37,757 bases of DNA from Dehalococcoidia bacterium (GCA_009692725.1 SHYP01000014.1:1-37757), one strand, 5' to 3'; shown: positions 25,574 through 34,790, counted from the stretch's first letter. The notes: a model not told the origin generated them from the letters alone. Numbers and translations are program-made.

Positions 25574-25858
25574 ATGCGCCGATTCGTAGGCCCACCACTT
25601 CGCGACGTGACGCTGGGTCAGCTCGTGTTCGCCCTGGCCACAGCGTCCGCCCTGTACAGCGTCCTGTTCAACTTTGGGTTCGCGCTCTTCTTCAGGATCG
25701 AAGTTCTCCTCGGGATCGACGATCCCCGGATCGGGCTCTCGCACACCCAGCGATACTTCCCGCTGTACTCGTCAATCCTCGCGTTCATCGTGTGCGCGGC
25801 GCTGCTCGCGGCCTCGCTCAACGCCAGCCGCCGAGGGGCCGCCGAGCCGCGCGACTGA
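25574..25858 (+). CDS. small two-helix membrane protein
   Basis: Protein of 94 aa, unrecognised. Two hydrophobic helices (about 15-38 and 63-82) are joined by a loop with charged residues (GIDDPRIGLSHTQRYFPLY). GAAGGA lies upstream of the ATG at 25574. Base composition in the middle is less GC-rich than the neighbours (for example around 25660-25720). It sits 63 bp upstream of the MFS transporter and could be cotranscribed with it. Confidence 0.62.
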   Translation: MRRFVGPPLRDVTLGQLVFALATASALYSVLFNFGFALFFRIEVLLGIDDPRIGLSHTQRYFPLYSSILAFIVCAALLAASLNASRRGAAEPRD

Positions 25859-25921
25859 CCCCGCGCGCGACGCCGACCCGCTACCATGATTGCCGCCGGC
25901 GGGCCACGAAAGCGAGACCAC

Positions 25922-27244
25922 ATGGCCGAGGTCGCTGCGCCCGCGCGCACCCGCGGCATCTACTACGGCTGGTGGATGGTGGGCGGCGCGGTGATCGCGC
26001 AATTCGTCGCGGTCGGCGCGACGCAGCAGGTGGCGGGGGTGTTCCTGCGCCCGATGACGCAGGACCTGGGCTGGAGCATCGCGCAGTTCGCGCTCGCGGG
26101 CTCGCTCGCCTTCGCGGTCACGGGCATGGCGAGCTTCGTCGTCGGGCCGTTCATCGATCGCTACGGGCCGCGGCCGCTGATGCTCGGCGGCGGCGTGGTC
26201 TACGGCGCGGCACTGATCGCGGCGTCGCAGATCACCGCGCCGTGGCAGTTCATCGCGCTGCAGATGCTCGCAGGCGGGGCGGGCAACTCGCTGACCGGCC
26301 CGCTCGTCGTCAACACCGCGCTGTCGAAGTGGTTCGTGCTCAAGCGCGGCTGGGCGATCGCGCTCGGCTCCACGGGCATCGGCGCGGCCGGCCTGATCGT
26401 GCCGCTGACGATGATCCGCGTGGTGGACTCCATCGGCTGGCGCGACGCGTACATCGTGCTGGGCGTCGCCGTCTGGGCGCTGTTGCTGCCGACGGCGCTG
26501 ATCATGCGCCGCCAGCCGGAGGACTACGGCCTGCTGCCCGACGGCCGCCAGCGCGCGGACGAGGGCACCGCGCAGGGCCGTGCGGACCTGGCCGCCGTGC
26601 AGGCCGACTACGATAACTCGTACACCCGCGCCGAGGCGGTGCGCACACCCGCCGTCTGGCTGATTACCGCCGGCATGGCGTTCTTCGGGCTCGGCATGAC
26701 CGCGGTGCTGCTGCACGGCATCCCGTTCATGACAGACGCCGGCCTGACGCGTACGCAGGCGGCGCTCGGCATCGCCGTCGGCGGTGCAGGCAACCTCTTT
26801 TCGAAGTTCGCCTGGGGCTGGCTGCTCGCGCGGCTGCACGTGCGCGTGCTGTTCGCGTTCTGCTTCCTGCTCGCGGGCGTCGGCGCCGCGCTGATGGTGG
26901 TGGCCGACGAGGCCGGCCAGCAGTGGCTGATGTACGTCGCGTTCCTGGTCTGGGGCGCGGGCTTTGGCGGCGGCATCCCGCTCTCGGAGTTCATCTGGGC
27001 GAAGTACTACGGCCGCCGCCACATCGGCGCGGTGCGCAGCGTCGGCGTGCCGTTCGGGATCATCTTCGGCGCGGCGGGCGGGCTGATCGTCGCGCGCTAC
27101 TACGACGCCGTCGGCGACTACACCGGCGCGTGGCTCGCGCTGATCAGCTGCTACGTGCTCGGCGCGGCGCTGATCGGCATCTCGCGCGAGCCGCCGCCGA
27201 AGCCGGCGCCGGCGTCTGCGGCCCGGCCCGCCGCTGCCCCCTGA
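25922..27244 (+). CDS. MFS transporter (oxalate:formate antiporter-like)
   Basis: About 440 aa with 12 predicted membrane helices. The N-terminus GIYYGWWMVGGAVIAQFVAV and the motif-A loop GPFIDRYGPRPLML are typical of the monocarboxylate/oxalate-formate branch of the major facilitator superfamily. The central loop (about 200-235) and the repeat in the second half (SKFAWGWLLARLHVR) fit. The ATG at 25922 follows a weak GAAAGCGAGA site. It precedes two CoA-transferase genes by 97 bp on the same strand, so it may import the organic acid they activate. Confidence 0.88.
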   Translation: MAEVAAPARTRGIYYGWWMVGGAVIAQFVAVGATQQVAGVFLRPMTQDLGWSIAQFALAGSLAFAVTGMASFVVGPFIDRYGPRPLMLGGGVVYGAALIAASQITAPWQFIALQMLAGGAGNSLTGPLVVNTALSKWFVLKRGWAIALGSTGIGAAGLIVPLTMIRVVDSIGWRDAYIVLGVAVWALLLPTALIMRRQPEDYGLLPDGRQRADEGTAQGRADLAAVQADYDNSYTRAEAVRTPAVWLITAGMAFFGLGMTAVLLHGIPFMTDAGLTRTQAALGIAVGGAGNLFSKFAWGWLLARLHVRVLFAFCFLLAGVGAALMVVADEAGQQWLMYVAFLVWGAGFGGGIPLSEFIWAKYYGRRHIGAVRSVGVPFGIIFGAAGGLIVARYYDAVGDYTGAWLALISCYVLGAALIGISREPPPKPAPASAARPAAAP

Positions 27245-27340
27245 CGCCACCCGGCGCCACCCGCACTGGCGCCACCTCGCAGCGCGCCGTATAACCGTCG
27301 CGCGCTGCGCCACGACGCACGACCCCGAAAGGACCCGCCG

Positions 27341-28546
27341 ATGCCCGGCCCGCTCGCGGGGATTCACGTCCTCGACCTCACCCAGGGCGTCGCCGGCCCG
27401 TACGCGACGAAGCTGTGCTCCGACTTCGGCGCCGACGTCGTGAAGATCGAACACCCGCTGCGCGGCGACGTCGCCCGCGGCCTCGGCCCCTTCCCCGGCG
27501 ACGAGCCGCACCCAGAGCGCTCCGGCATGTTCCTGGAGCTGAACACCGGCAAGCAGAGCGTCACGCTGGACCTGTCGACCGCGACCGGCCGCGGCATCCT
27601 GCTTCGGCTCGCCGCCGAGGCCGAGCTGATCGTCGAGTCCTTCCGCCCGGGCACGCTCGAGCGGCTCGGCCTCGGGCCCGAGGTGCTGCGCGAGGCGAAC
27701 CCGCGCGCCGCGCTCGCACGCATCTCCAACTTCGGGCAGACCGGTCCGTACCGCGATTTCAACGCCGACGACATGCTGCTCTACGCGATGGGCGGCGTGC
27801 TCTCGGTCACGGCGGTCGAGGGCCGCAATCCGGTGAAGATCGGGCTCTACGCGCCGCTCTTCCTCGCGGGCGCGATCGCCTCGGCGTTCATGCTCGGCGC
27901 GCTGATGAGCGCGCGGCGCACGGGCCGCGGCGAGTGCGCCGACTTCTCGATCCACGAGGCGCTCGCCGCGTCGATGGATCGCGGCGGTACGAACCTTGTC
28001 GCGTACCAGTACTCAGGCGCGTTCTACTTCACGGCGCAGACGGTCTCGCGCACGACAGCCGTTCCCTCCGGCGTGTTCCCGTGCCAGGACGGCTACATCA
28101 CGATCACCGCGGGCCCGAACTGGTGGGATCGCTTCTGCCGCACCATCGACCGCCCCGATCTGATCGACGACCCCGCCTTCGTGTCGCGGCTGTACGAGAT
28201 CGAGTTCGCGCCGGAGATCGACGCGCTGTTCTACCCGTGGCTGTTCGCGCACACGAAGCAGCAGGCGATGGAGAAAGGCCAGGCCGAGGGCCTGCCCGTC
28301 GCCGCCATCAACCGCGCCGACGACGTGCTCAACGACCCACACCTGCGCGCGCGCGGGTTCTGGAGCGAGCTCCCGCACCCGCTCGGCGGCACCACGGTGC
28401 TGCCCGGCGCGCCCGTGCGCATGCACGGTACGCCCGCTGAGCTGCGCCGCGCGCCGCTGCTTGGCGAGCACACCGCGAGCGTGCTGGCGGCGCTCGGCTA
28501 CCACACCGAGGACCTGCCCCGGCTGCGCGCGAATGGAGTGATCTGA
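27341..28546 (+). CDS. class III (CaiB/BaiF) CoA-transferase, lacking the catalytic Asp
   Basis: Protein of 401 aa with clear CaiB/BaiF sequence: PLAGIHVLDLTQGVAGPYAT, GADVVKIEHPLRGD, LDLSTATGR and the ISNFGQTGPY block. Family enzymes carry an Asp in the segment after the NPVKIG-type strand. Here that segment reads GLYAPLFLAG, placing Leu173 where the Asp should be. It therefore probably cannot form the acyl-aspartyl intermediate by itself. AGGA lies upstream of the ATG. Its last base overlaps the next CoA-transferase start (TGATG), which suggests a 1:1 complex. Confidence 0.88.
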   Translation: MPGPLAGIHVLDLTQGVAGPYATKLCSDFGADVVKIEHPLRGDVARGLGPFPGDEPHPERSGMFLELNTGKQSVTLDLSTATGRGILLRLAAEAELIVESFRPGTLERLGLGPEVLREANPRAALARISNFGQTGPYRDFNADDMLLYAMGGVLSVTAVEGRNPVKIGLYAPLFLAGAIASAFMLGALMSARRTGRGECADFSIHEALAASMDRGGTNLVAYQYSGAFYFTAQTVSRTTAVPSGVFPCQDGYITITAGPNWWDRFCRTIDRPDLIDDPAFVSRLYEIEFAPEIDALFYPWLFAHTKQQAMEKGQAEGLPVAAINRADDVLNDPHLRARGFWSELPHPLGGTTVLPGAPVRMHGTPAELRRAPLLGEHTASVLAALGYHTEDLPRLRANGVI

Positions 28547-29850
28547 TGCCCGAACCGCGCGACCTGCCGCTGTCCGGCGTCCGCGTGCTGTCCCAGGCGA
28601 TCGTCTGGGCCGGCCCGTTCGGCTCCATGATCCTCGCCGACCTCGGCGCCGACATCATCGAGATCGAGTCGATCCAGCACCTCAACCCCACGCGCGCGAA
28701 CATGCGTCACTACCCGGACGGGGTGCTGCAGGGCGCCACCGGCGCCGCGCTCTACAACCGCGACGGCAGCGAGGGCTTCTGGAACCGCGGCGCGACGTTC
28801 AACTTCGCGAAGCGCGGGCACCGCAGCGTCACCATGGACCTCATGCGCGACGAAGGGCGCGAGCTGTTCTTCGGGCTCGTGCGCGAAGCCGACGTGTTCA
28901 TCGAGAACAACGCCGCCGACGTCGTCGGCGACCTCGGCATCGACTATCCGACGCTGGCGGCGATCAACCCACGCTTGATCATGGTGCGCTTCCCCGGCTT
29001 CGGCCTCGACGGTCCGTACGCCCACTTCAAGGGCTACGGCGCGACGATGGAGGCGGTGGTCGGCCACACCATCCTGCGCGGCTACCGCGACTCCGACCCC
29101 TCGCTGACGCCGCCGATCTACCACGGCGATCCCAACGCCGGCGCGCACGTCGCGTTCTCCGTGCAAGCCGCGCTGATCGCGCGTGAGCGCACCGGCGAGG
29201 GCCAGCTCATCGAGATATCGCAGGCCGAGGCCGTGCTGCACCACACGAGCTACGCGCTGCTGGATTACGTCATGAACCAGCGCGTGCAGGAGCATTGGGG
29301 CAATCGCCACCCCTCGATGGCGCCATACGGGCTCTTCCCCGCGCGCGGGGAGGCCCGCTTCATCGCGCTCGCGATCGACTCCGACGCCGCGTTCGCGGCG
29401 CTGTGCGGCGTGCTCGGCTGCCCCGAGCTCGCAAGCGACCCGCGCTTCGCCGACGCGGTCACGCGCTACCGCGAGCAGGACGCGCTCGAGCCGCTGCTCG
29501 CCGCGCGGACGCGCGACCGCGACGAGCGCGAGCTAATGCAACAGCTACAGGCCACCGGCGTGATGGCCGCGATCGTCGCGCACCAGGACGAGATGACCGA
29601 CGACCCGCATCTGCGCGCCCGCGAGTTCTTCGTGACGCTCGATCACCCCGAGGTGCCGGCGCGCCCGTACCCCGGCCCGATGGCGCACTTCCGCGAGCTG
29701 CCGCTCGTGCCGCTGCGCGGGCCCGCACCGCTGCTGGGTCAGCACACGCGCGAGGTGCTGGGCGGCATCCTCGGCCTCGACGACGCGCGCCTCGACCAGC
29801 TGCGCGAGTCGCAGATCACGGGCGACGCGTACCTCGAGACGGCGCGCTAG
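28546..29850 (+). CDS. class III (CaiB/BaiF) CoA-transferase with catalytic Asp
   Basis: Protein of 434 aa, CaiB/BaiF family: LSGVRVLSQAIVWAGPFGSM, GADIIEIESI, TMDLMRDEG and VRFPGFGLDGPY. The segment YHGDPNAGAH matches the GDSNSGxH region of formyl-CoA transferase, giving Asp195 as the acyl-accepting residue. It starts one base before the end of the previous gene and is probably translationally coupled. Together they may form a heteromeric transferase moving CoA from a donor thioester to an organic acid. The acid is unknown. Confidence 0.9.
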   Translation: MPEPRDLPLSGVRVLSQAIVWAGPFGSMILADLGADIIEIESIQHLNPTRANMRHYPDGVLQGATGAALYNRDGSEGFWNRGATFNFAKRGHRSVTMDLMRDEGRELFFGLVREADVFIENNAADVVGDLGIDYPTLAAINPRLIMVRFPGFGLDGPYAHFKGYGATMEAVVGHTILRGYRDSDPSLTPPIYHGDPNAGAHVAFSVQAALIARERTGEGQLIEISQAEAVLHHTSYALLDYVMNQRVQEHWGNRHPSMAPYGLFPARGEARFIALAIDSDAAFAALCGVLGCPELASDPRFADAVTRYREQDALEPLLAARTRDRDERELMQQLQATGVMAAIVAHQDEMTDDPHLRAREFFVTLDHPEVPARPYPGPMAHFRELPLVPLRGPAPLLGQHTREVLGGILGLDDARLDQLRESQITGDAYLETAR

Positions 29851-29871
29851 CGGGGCGCATCACGCGCGGTG

Positions 29872-30771
29872 TCAGCGCGCCAGCCGCCGCGGCGCGAAGA
29901 ACGCCCACAGCAGCTCGTTCGCGCTGACCAGCTGCGTCGTCTCGTCGGCGGCGCTGCCGGGCTGCGCGGCGCCGGCCCACGTATGGCCGTCGCCCTCGAT
30001 CGCGTAGAACTCGACGGCCGCGTCCGCAGCGCACCGGGCGTAGCGCGTCAGGGTGACCGGCCCGACCACCGCCTGGGGGCGCGCGTTCGGCGCGCAGCCG
30101 TTGTGCGCCGCCCAGCGTTGCGCCGACTCGACCGCCGCATCGAACGGCGTGATGCGATCGGCAGTGCCGTGGAACGCGATCATGGGCAGCGGCGGCGTGT
30201 CGTCGCACGCGAGCGCCGTGTAGCGCAGCCCCGCGACCGTAGCGATCGCAGCCACGCGCCGCGGCGACGTGCAGCTGAGCGACATCGCCAGCCCCGCGCC
30301 ACGCGACAGCCCCGCCGCGTACACGCGCGCGCGGTCGATGCACCACTGCGCCTGCACGCGATCAAGCGTCACGTGCAGCGCCGCCACGCCAACGGTCGCG
30401 GGCGTGACGACGATGAAGCCGTGCGCCTCACCGACCGCGGCGAGCCCCGTGTAGCGAGCGTGGTCGCGCGGGGCGTCAGCGGTAGTCTGCCCGCCGTGCA
30501 GGTTCAGCACCAACGGCAGGGGGACACCTGCGCGGTACGCGGCGGGCACGTCGACGAGCACCTCGCTCGCGCCGAAGTCGATCGGCACGCGCCACATCGT
30601 GCGGCCCGGCTTGCCGGCGGCGTCAGCGGCGCAACCATCGCCCGCGATCGCAGCCGCGACGGTCGCGGTCGGCGCCGGCGGGAGCGCGCCTTGCGGGACG
30701 TCGTCGCCCCCGCAGCTCGCCGCCGCGAGCAGCGCGCACGAGGCGACGACCGACGCTCGCAGGCGCTTCAT
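29872..30771 (-). CDS. PHB-depolymerase/LpqC-like esterase lipoprotein
   Basis: About 299 aa. The signal peptide ends in a lipobox (AAASC, Cys20), so this is an exported lipoprotein. The alpha/beta hydrolase domain has the oxyanion NLHGG, nucleophile elbow GLSRGAG (Ser156), acid FHGTADRITPF and His GDGHTWAG, as in polyhydroxybutyrate depolymerase-like and feruloyl-esterase-like LpqC proteins. Natural substrate unknown. The ATG at 30769-30771 is chosen because it gives a normal signal peptide; another ATG lies 15 nt upstream. It starts 23 bp after the MFS stop on the same strand and converges with the CoA-transferase gene. Confidence 0.85.
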   Translation of the reverse strand: MKRLRASVVASCALLAAASCGGDDVPQGALPPAPTATVAAAIAGDGCAADAAGKPGRTMWRVPIDFGASEVLVDVPAAYRAGVPLPLVLNLHGGQTTADAPRDHARYTGLAAVGEAHGFIVVTPATVGVAALHVTLDRVQAQWCIDRARVYAAGLSRGAGLAMSLSCTSPRRVAAIATVAGLRYTALACDDTPPLPMIAFHGTADRITPFDAAVESAQRWAAHNGCAPNARPQAVVGPVTLTRYARCAADAAVEFYAIEGDGHTWAGAAQPGSAADETTQLVSANELLWAFFAPRRLAR

Positions 30772-30793
30772 GCGGCCGGCGTCCATACCGCGC

Positions 30794-32074
30794 TCACCGC
30801 GCCGCTGCGACGGCGCGCGCGGCCGCGCGCACCGGCCGCCGCGCGAGCAGCAGCAGCGCGACGCCCAGCAGCTGGCACGCGGCGATCGCGAGGAACGCGC
30901 CGTTGTAGTCCCCGACGACATCGAAGTACAGCGCCACGACGAGCGGCCCGCCCGCGCCGAGGATCAGCGAGAACGGCAGGCCCGCGCCGCGCACTGCGCC
31001 CAGATGCCGCCGCCCGAAGAACGACGCCCAGATCACCTCCTGCAGCGGGATGAAGCCGCCCCAGCCGATGCCGAGCAGGAAGAACCCGACGTACACGAAC
31101 GCATCGGCGTGCGCGCTCACGCTCCACACGATCATCGCCAGCGCGAGCGCGTTCGCACAGAACCCGAAGATGGTCAGGTAGCGCGCGTCGGCGCGATCGA
31201 CGGCCATGCCCCACAGCGGCTTCGTGAGCAGCGACGGGATCGACGTCAGCACGATCATGAACGAGGCCGTCGCGCGCGAGTAGCCGGCGTCCGTCATGAA
31301 CGGGATCGTCTGGATCAGGATCACGCTGATGGCGAGCCCCGCGAGCCCGTACGCGAACACGATCAGGTAGAACGCGCGCGTGCGCAGCGCCTCGCCACGC
31401 GTGAGCGAGGCCGCGAGCTCGGCCGCCGCGCGGCCGTCGCCGCGCTGCGCCTCGGCAGCGCTCACGCCGTCCGGGTGCAGCCCGTGGTCCTCGGGCGCGC
31501 GCCGCATCAGGAACGTCAGCGGCAGCACGACGATGAGCGTCGCGACGGCGAGCACGCGCCAGGACTCGCGCCAACCGATCGCGTCGATGAGCGGCGTGAG
31601 CAGCGGCGGGATCACGATGCCGGCGGTCGACACGCCCATCGAGGCCACGCTCAGCACGCGGCCGCGCTTCGTCACGAACCACTTCGACAACGTGACGTTG
31701 ACGACGAGGTTGCCGGTGAGCGCAGAGCCGATGGTGAGCAGCACGCCGTGCAGCGCGATCCACTGCCACAACTCGTGCACGTACGAGAGCGCGAGGAGCG
31801 CGAGCGCCATCGCGACGACGCCCGCGCGCATCAGCTGCCGCCCCCCACGACGGTCCACGTACCCGCCGATGCTCAGCCCCGCGAACGCCATCACGAACGA
31901 GCCGACGGTGAGCGCGAGCGCGTACTGTGACCGCGACCAGCCCAGCGCCTCCGTCATCGGCTTCAGGAACGGACCGGCCGCGTAGTTCACCACGCCGGAC
32001 GACACGAACTGCGCGATGAACGCGACACCGCCGAGCCAGTAGCCGTAGAAGATCGGCGGGCGCGCGGCGCGCAC
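30794..32074 (-). CDS. MFS transporter
   Basis: About 426 aa with 12 predicted membrane helices, close in sequence style to the transporter at 25922-27244. Its first helix is preceded by PPIFYGYWLGGVAFIAQ, and the motif-A loop reads GGYVDRRGGRQLMR. A GTG (32072-32074) giving RAARPPIFYGYW is chosen as start because the related transporter has a short N-terminus. The frame stays open back across the VOC gene, so an earlier start is possible, and no strong ribosome site marks either. It lies between the VOC gene (27 bp upstream) and the LpqC-like esterase (23 bp downstream), likely one operon. Confidence 0.85.
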   Translation of the reverse strand: MRAARPPIFYGYWLGGVAFIAQFVSSGVVNYAAGPFLKPMTEALGWSRSQYALALTVGSFVMAFAGLSIGGYVDRRGGRQLMRAGVVAMALALLALSYVHELWQWIALHGVLLTIGSALTGNLVVNVTLSKWFVTKRGRVLSVASMGVSTAGIVIPPLLTPLIDAIGWRESWRVLAVATLIVVLPLTFLMRRAPEDHGLHPDGVSAAEAQRGDGRAAAELAASLTRGEALRTRAFYLIVFAYGLAGLAISVILIQTIPFMTDAGYSRATASFMIVLTSIPSLLTKPLWGMAVDRADARYLTIFGFCANALALAMIVWSVSAHADAFVYVGFFLLGIGWGGFIPLQEVIWASFFGRRHLGAVRGAGLPFSLILGAGGPLVVALYFDVVGDYNGAFLAIAACQLLGVALLLLARRPVRAAARAVAAAR

Positions 32075-32100
32075 CGTGCGCGGCTCGGCGCTGGCCCGCC

Positions 32101-32511
32101 CTAGTCCGCGCGTGTGAGCTCCATGAGCACGAAGTTGGAGGAGAGCGGGTGCACCCACGCCGGGCCGCCCTCACCCAGGCGGGTGATGCGGCCGCCGCCG
32201 GCTTCCACCTGCTTCGCCATCGCGTCGGGGTCGTCGCACTCCATCATCAGCTGGTAGAGGCCCTCGCCGTGCGGGTTCAGGGGGTTCGTGCGGTCCTTCA
32301 TCAGCCGGTGCACGGGGCTCTCCTCCGTGAACGGCGAGATCAGGTGCAGCACCGCGGTGCCGTCATAGCCCATCGGCACGAAGTGGAAGCGCCCGATGCT
32401 GTTCTCCTTCTTCTCGTCCAGCGCCTGCATCCCGAACCGCGCCTGGTAGTTGACGACCGCGGCGTCCAGGTCGTGCACCGCCACGCTGAAGTATTTCACC
32501 CGCATCGACAT
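32101..32511 (-). CDS. VOC/glyoxalase-fold protein
   Basis: About 136 aa, one vicinal-oxygen-chelate module pair. It opens MRVKYFSVAVHDLDAAVVNY, has the paired beta strands AVLHLISPF and GLYQLMMECDD, then WVHPLSSNFVLMELT, which ends with the metal-type Glu. Close relatives include methylmalonyl-CoA epimerase-like and dioxygenase-like proteins. The sequence alone does not separate these. The ATG (32509-32511) has GGAG 9 nt upstream; two codons later is another ATG. It is first in the operon with an MFS transporter and an esterase. Confidence 0.8.
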   Translation of the reverse strand: MSMRVKYFSVAVHDLDAAVVNYQARFGMQALDEKKENSIGRFHFVPMGYDGTAVLHLISPFTEESPVHRLMKDRTNPLNPHGEGLYQLMMECDDPDAMAKQVEAGGGRITRLGEGGPAWVHPLSSNFVLMELTRAD

Positions 32512-32653
32512 CGACCGCACTCCTTCGCTTCCGCGGCACTATAGCGGCTGGGGCCGGTGCGGGGCCGCGACACTCGCGGCGCGCGGCCTCGCGCGTGCGT
32601 CGACGGCTCGTCGCTCGAGGGAGCGCGGCCCGGAGCCGAGCTCCCCCAAAACA

Positions 32654-32679
32654 GAGAGCCCGGCTTGCGCCGGGCTCTC
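32654..32679 (-). terminator. rho-independent terminator of the RRM gene
   Basis: Perfect 11-bp stem GAGAGCCCGGC / GCCGGGCTCTC with a 4-nt loop (TTGC on the plus strand). Read on the minus strand, the stem is followed by TGTTTTGG. It lies about 70 nt beyond the stop of the RRM protein gene. It is the clearest intrinsic terminator in the window. Confidence 0.85.
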
Positions 32680-32747
32680 AACGTTGCAGACATGGGACCC
32701 ACCCGAAGGCAATGCCAGAAGGCGACGGCCCGGGCCCCGAAGCCTAG

Positions 32748-33131
32748 CTACCGACGGTCGCGGTAACCACCGCCACCACCACCACCACCACCACCACCAC
32801 CGCTGCCGTAGCTGCGCTGACCGCCGCCGCCGCCGTAACCACCGCCGCCACCGCCGCCGTAACCACCGCCGCCACCGCCACCCGCCTCACGAGGCTTGGC
32901 CTCGTTCACGTTGAGCGTGCGGCCGCCGAAGTCGCGGCCGTTGAGGGCTGCGATCGCCTTGCGCGCTGCGTCATCCGGCATCTCGACGAAGCCGAAGCCA
33001 CGCGGCCGGCCCGTTTCGCGGTCCGTGGGCAACGCCACCGACACTACCTCGCCGTGCTCTGCGAACAGCTTCTGAATCTCAGCCTCTGTTGCGCTGAACG
33101 GCAGATTTCCCACATAGATCTTCTGAACCAA
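32748..33131 (-). CDS. RRM RNA-binding protein with Gly-rich tail
   Basis: About 127 aa. Residues 1-80 are one RNA recognition motif with RNP2 IYVGNL (5-10) and RNP1 RGFGFVEM (44-51). The rest is a low-complexity tail of GGGGGGGYGGGG-type units ending YRDRR, as in cyanobacterial and other bacterial cold-induced Rbp proteins. It probably binds RNA as a chaperone, often cold-responsive. The start is TTG (33129-33131) with GGGGAGAG just upstream. No ATG or GTG precedes the conserved VQKIYVG start, so TTG is well supported. It ends in a strong terminator. The first third of the gene is lower in GC than its neighbours. Confidence 0.93.
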   Translation of the reverse strand: MVQKIYVGNLPFSATEAEIQKLFAEHGEVVSVALPTDRETGRPRGFGFVEMPDDAARKAIAALNGRDFGGRTLNVNEAKPREAGGGGGGGYGGGGGGGYGGGGGQRSYGSGGGGGGGGGGGGYRDRR

Positions 33132-33329
33132 GACGTCTCTCCCCGGTCGGCATCGCCGACCCACCCGCGATCCGGACACCGGATCCCTGCGACTGACCTC
33201 AGGCTCTGTTCAAGACGTTCGGGTGACGACAGAGAAGCGCACTGAGACCACGGCTCGCGCCGTATATGCACTCTATCACATGCCCGGGGCCTCCGGCACC
33301 ACCCGTAGGAACGCTCCGATCGAGGCGTC
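33132..33329. promoter_or_regulatory. divergent intergenic region of the RRM and MFS genes
   Basis: About 198 nt. It should hold the promoters of both divergent genes and a 5' leader for the RRM gene. Lower GC than its surroundings. A loose TTGAAC..CAGGGA pair is present on the minus strand but is not convincing. Leaders of cold-induced RNA-binding proteins often fold to regulate translation; I did not derive a structure. Confidence 0.35.
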
Positions 33330-34790
33330 GTGTACGATGCCTCGATGCAACTACGCACCAACTCCCGCCATCGCAGCAGCGCCGCGTCCGCCCCGCCCGA
33401 AGCGCCAGCCCCGTCCCACGCCGAGACGCCCGAGATCACGACCGAGGCTCGATCGGCCGGCCCGCGCGGCTGGCGCCGCACCTTCACGGCGCTCAGCGAG
33501 CGCGATTACGCGGTCTACTTCGGCGGCAACCTCGCCTTCTTCCTCGCGATGCAGATGGACCAGCTGATGCGCGGCTACTACGCGCTGGAGCTGACCGGCG
33601 CCGCGTCCGCGCTGGGACTCGTGGCGGTGAGCTCGGCAGTGCCGATGCTGCTCGTGTCGGCGTTTGGGGGCGTAGTCGCGGACCGCTACAGCAAGCGCAA
33701 GGTGCTGCTGCTGACGCAGGCGCTCGTGACGATCGTCAACGCCGTGTTCGCGGCGATGATCATCGCGGGCGTCGTCGAGTTCTGGCACCTGCTCGTGGGC
33801 GCGGTGCTGCAGGGCGTGATGATGTCCATCGTCATGCCGGTGCGCCAGGCGATGGTGACGCAGCTCGTGCCGCGCCACAAGCTGATGAACGCCGTGTCGC
33901 TGCAGATGAGCGGCATGAACCTCACGCGGGTGATCGGCCCCGTCATCGCCGGCTTGATCATCGCGCCGTTCGGGCTCGGCGTGACGTGGTGGGTCGCGGT
34001 GGCGTTGTACGCCGTGGCGACCGTCTCGATCGTCTTGCTGCCGGCGCACGGGATGACCGCGCTGCGCGCGCGCGGCAGCGTGCTGGCCGAGCTCGGCGGC
34101 GGGTTCGCCTACATCTGGCGCACGCCGCTGATGCGGCTGCTGCTGCTCACCGCCATGCTCATGCCGCTGTTCGCGTTCCCGGTGCAGCTGGTGCTACCCG
34201 TGTTCGCGAAGGACGTCTTCGACGATGGGGCGACCGGGCTCGCGGTGCTGATGGCCGGCGCAGGCGTCGGCGGGCTGATCGGCTCGCTGCTCACCGCGAG
34301 CCTGGACGCCGTGCAGCACAAGGGGCGCGTGATGCTCGTCGGCGGCATCGCGCAGGGCGTGCTGTTTATCGCCTTCGCGCTCACGCCGTTCTTCGTGCCC
34401 GCGGTCGCGCTGCTCGCGCTCGCGAACATCGGCGGCATGCTCTTCATGACGACGAACAACGCCACGATCCAGGCGCGCGTGCCGGAGGAGTACCGCGGCC
34501 GCGTCATGTCCGTGCTGATGATGTCGTTCGGCATCATGCCGCTGGGCGTGGTGCCGATGACGCTGCTCGCCGACGGGATCGGCGCGCCGTACGCCGTGGC
34601 GCTCACCAGCGCGATCATGCTCGCGACGATCGCGCTGGTGTTCGCCGCGAGCACGCAACTGCGCACGCTGCGCGTCGCGCCCGGCCGCCACGCCGAGCTC
34701 TCGCCAGCGCAGGCCGCCGCGCTCGTGGCGCAGGGCCGCGTCTCGCAGCAGCAGGCCGACGCGATGAGCGGCGTCGGTGGCGAAGGCTAG
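33330..34790 (+). CDS. MFS exporter (EntS/MFS_3-like)
   Basis: About 486 aa. A hydrophilic, Pro/Ala-rich N-terminal extension of about 45 residues leads into 12 helices. Family sequence: RDYAVYFGGNLAFFLAMQMD, then GGVVADRYSKRKVLL (motif A) and VPEEYRGRVMSVLMMSFG. This EntS-like subgroup usually exports siderophores, drugs or metabolites. The GTG at 33330 has GAGG 4 nt upstream; an ATG 15 nt later is the alternative. The C-terminal tail (LSPAQAAALVAQGRVSQQQA) is helical and cytoplasmic. It converges with the hotdog protein gene across a large hairpin. Confidence 0.87.
   Translation: MYDASMQLRTNSRHRSSAASAPPEAPAPSHAETPEITTEARSAGPRGWRRTFTALSERDYAVYFGGNLAFFLAMQMDQLMRGYYALELTGAASALGLVAVSSAVPMLLVSAFGGVVADRYSKRKVLLLTQALVTIVNAVFAAMIIAGVVEFWHLLVGAVLQGVMMSIVMPVRQAMVTQLVPRHKLMNAVSLQMSGMNLTRVIGPVIAGLIIAPFGLGVTWWVAVALYAVATVSIVLLPAHGMTALRARGSVLAELGGGFAYIWRTPLMRLLLLTAMLMPLFAFPVQLVLPVFAKDVFDDGATGLAVLMAGAGVGGLIGSLLTASLDAVQHKGRVMLVGGIAQGVLFIAFALTPFFVPAVALLALANIGGMLFMTTNNATIQARVPEEYRGRVMSVLMMSFGIMPLGVVPMTLLADGIGAPYAVALTSAIMLATIALVFAASTQLRTLRVAPGRHAELSPAQAAALVAQGRVSQQQADAMSGVGGEG

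Noticed and set aside
25772..27955. 727-aa minus-strand frame opposite the MFS and CoA-transferase genes
   Set aside because: Arg/Ala/Asp-rich, no domain; the plus strand has clear families.
32450..32914. plus-strand frame with a run of His (HHHHHHHHH)
   Set aside because: This is the antisense reading of the Gly-codon repeats of the RRM protein tail.
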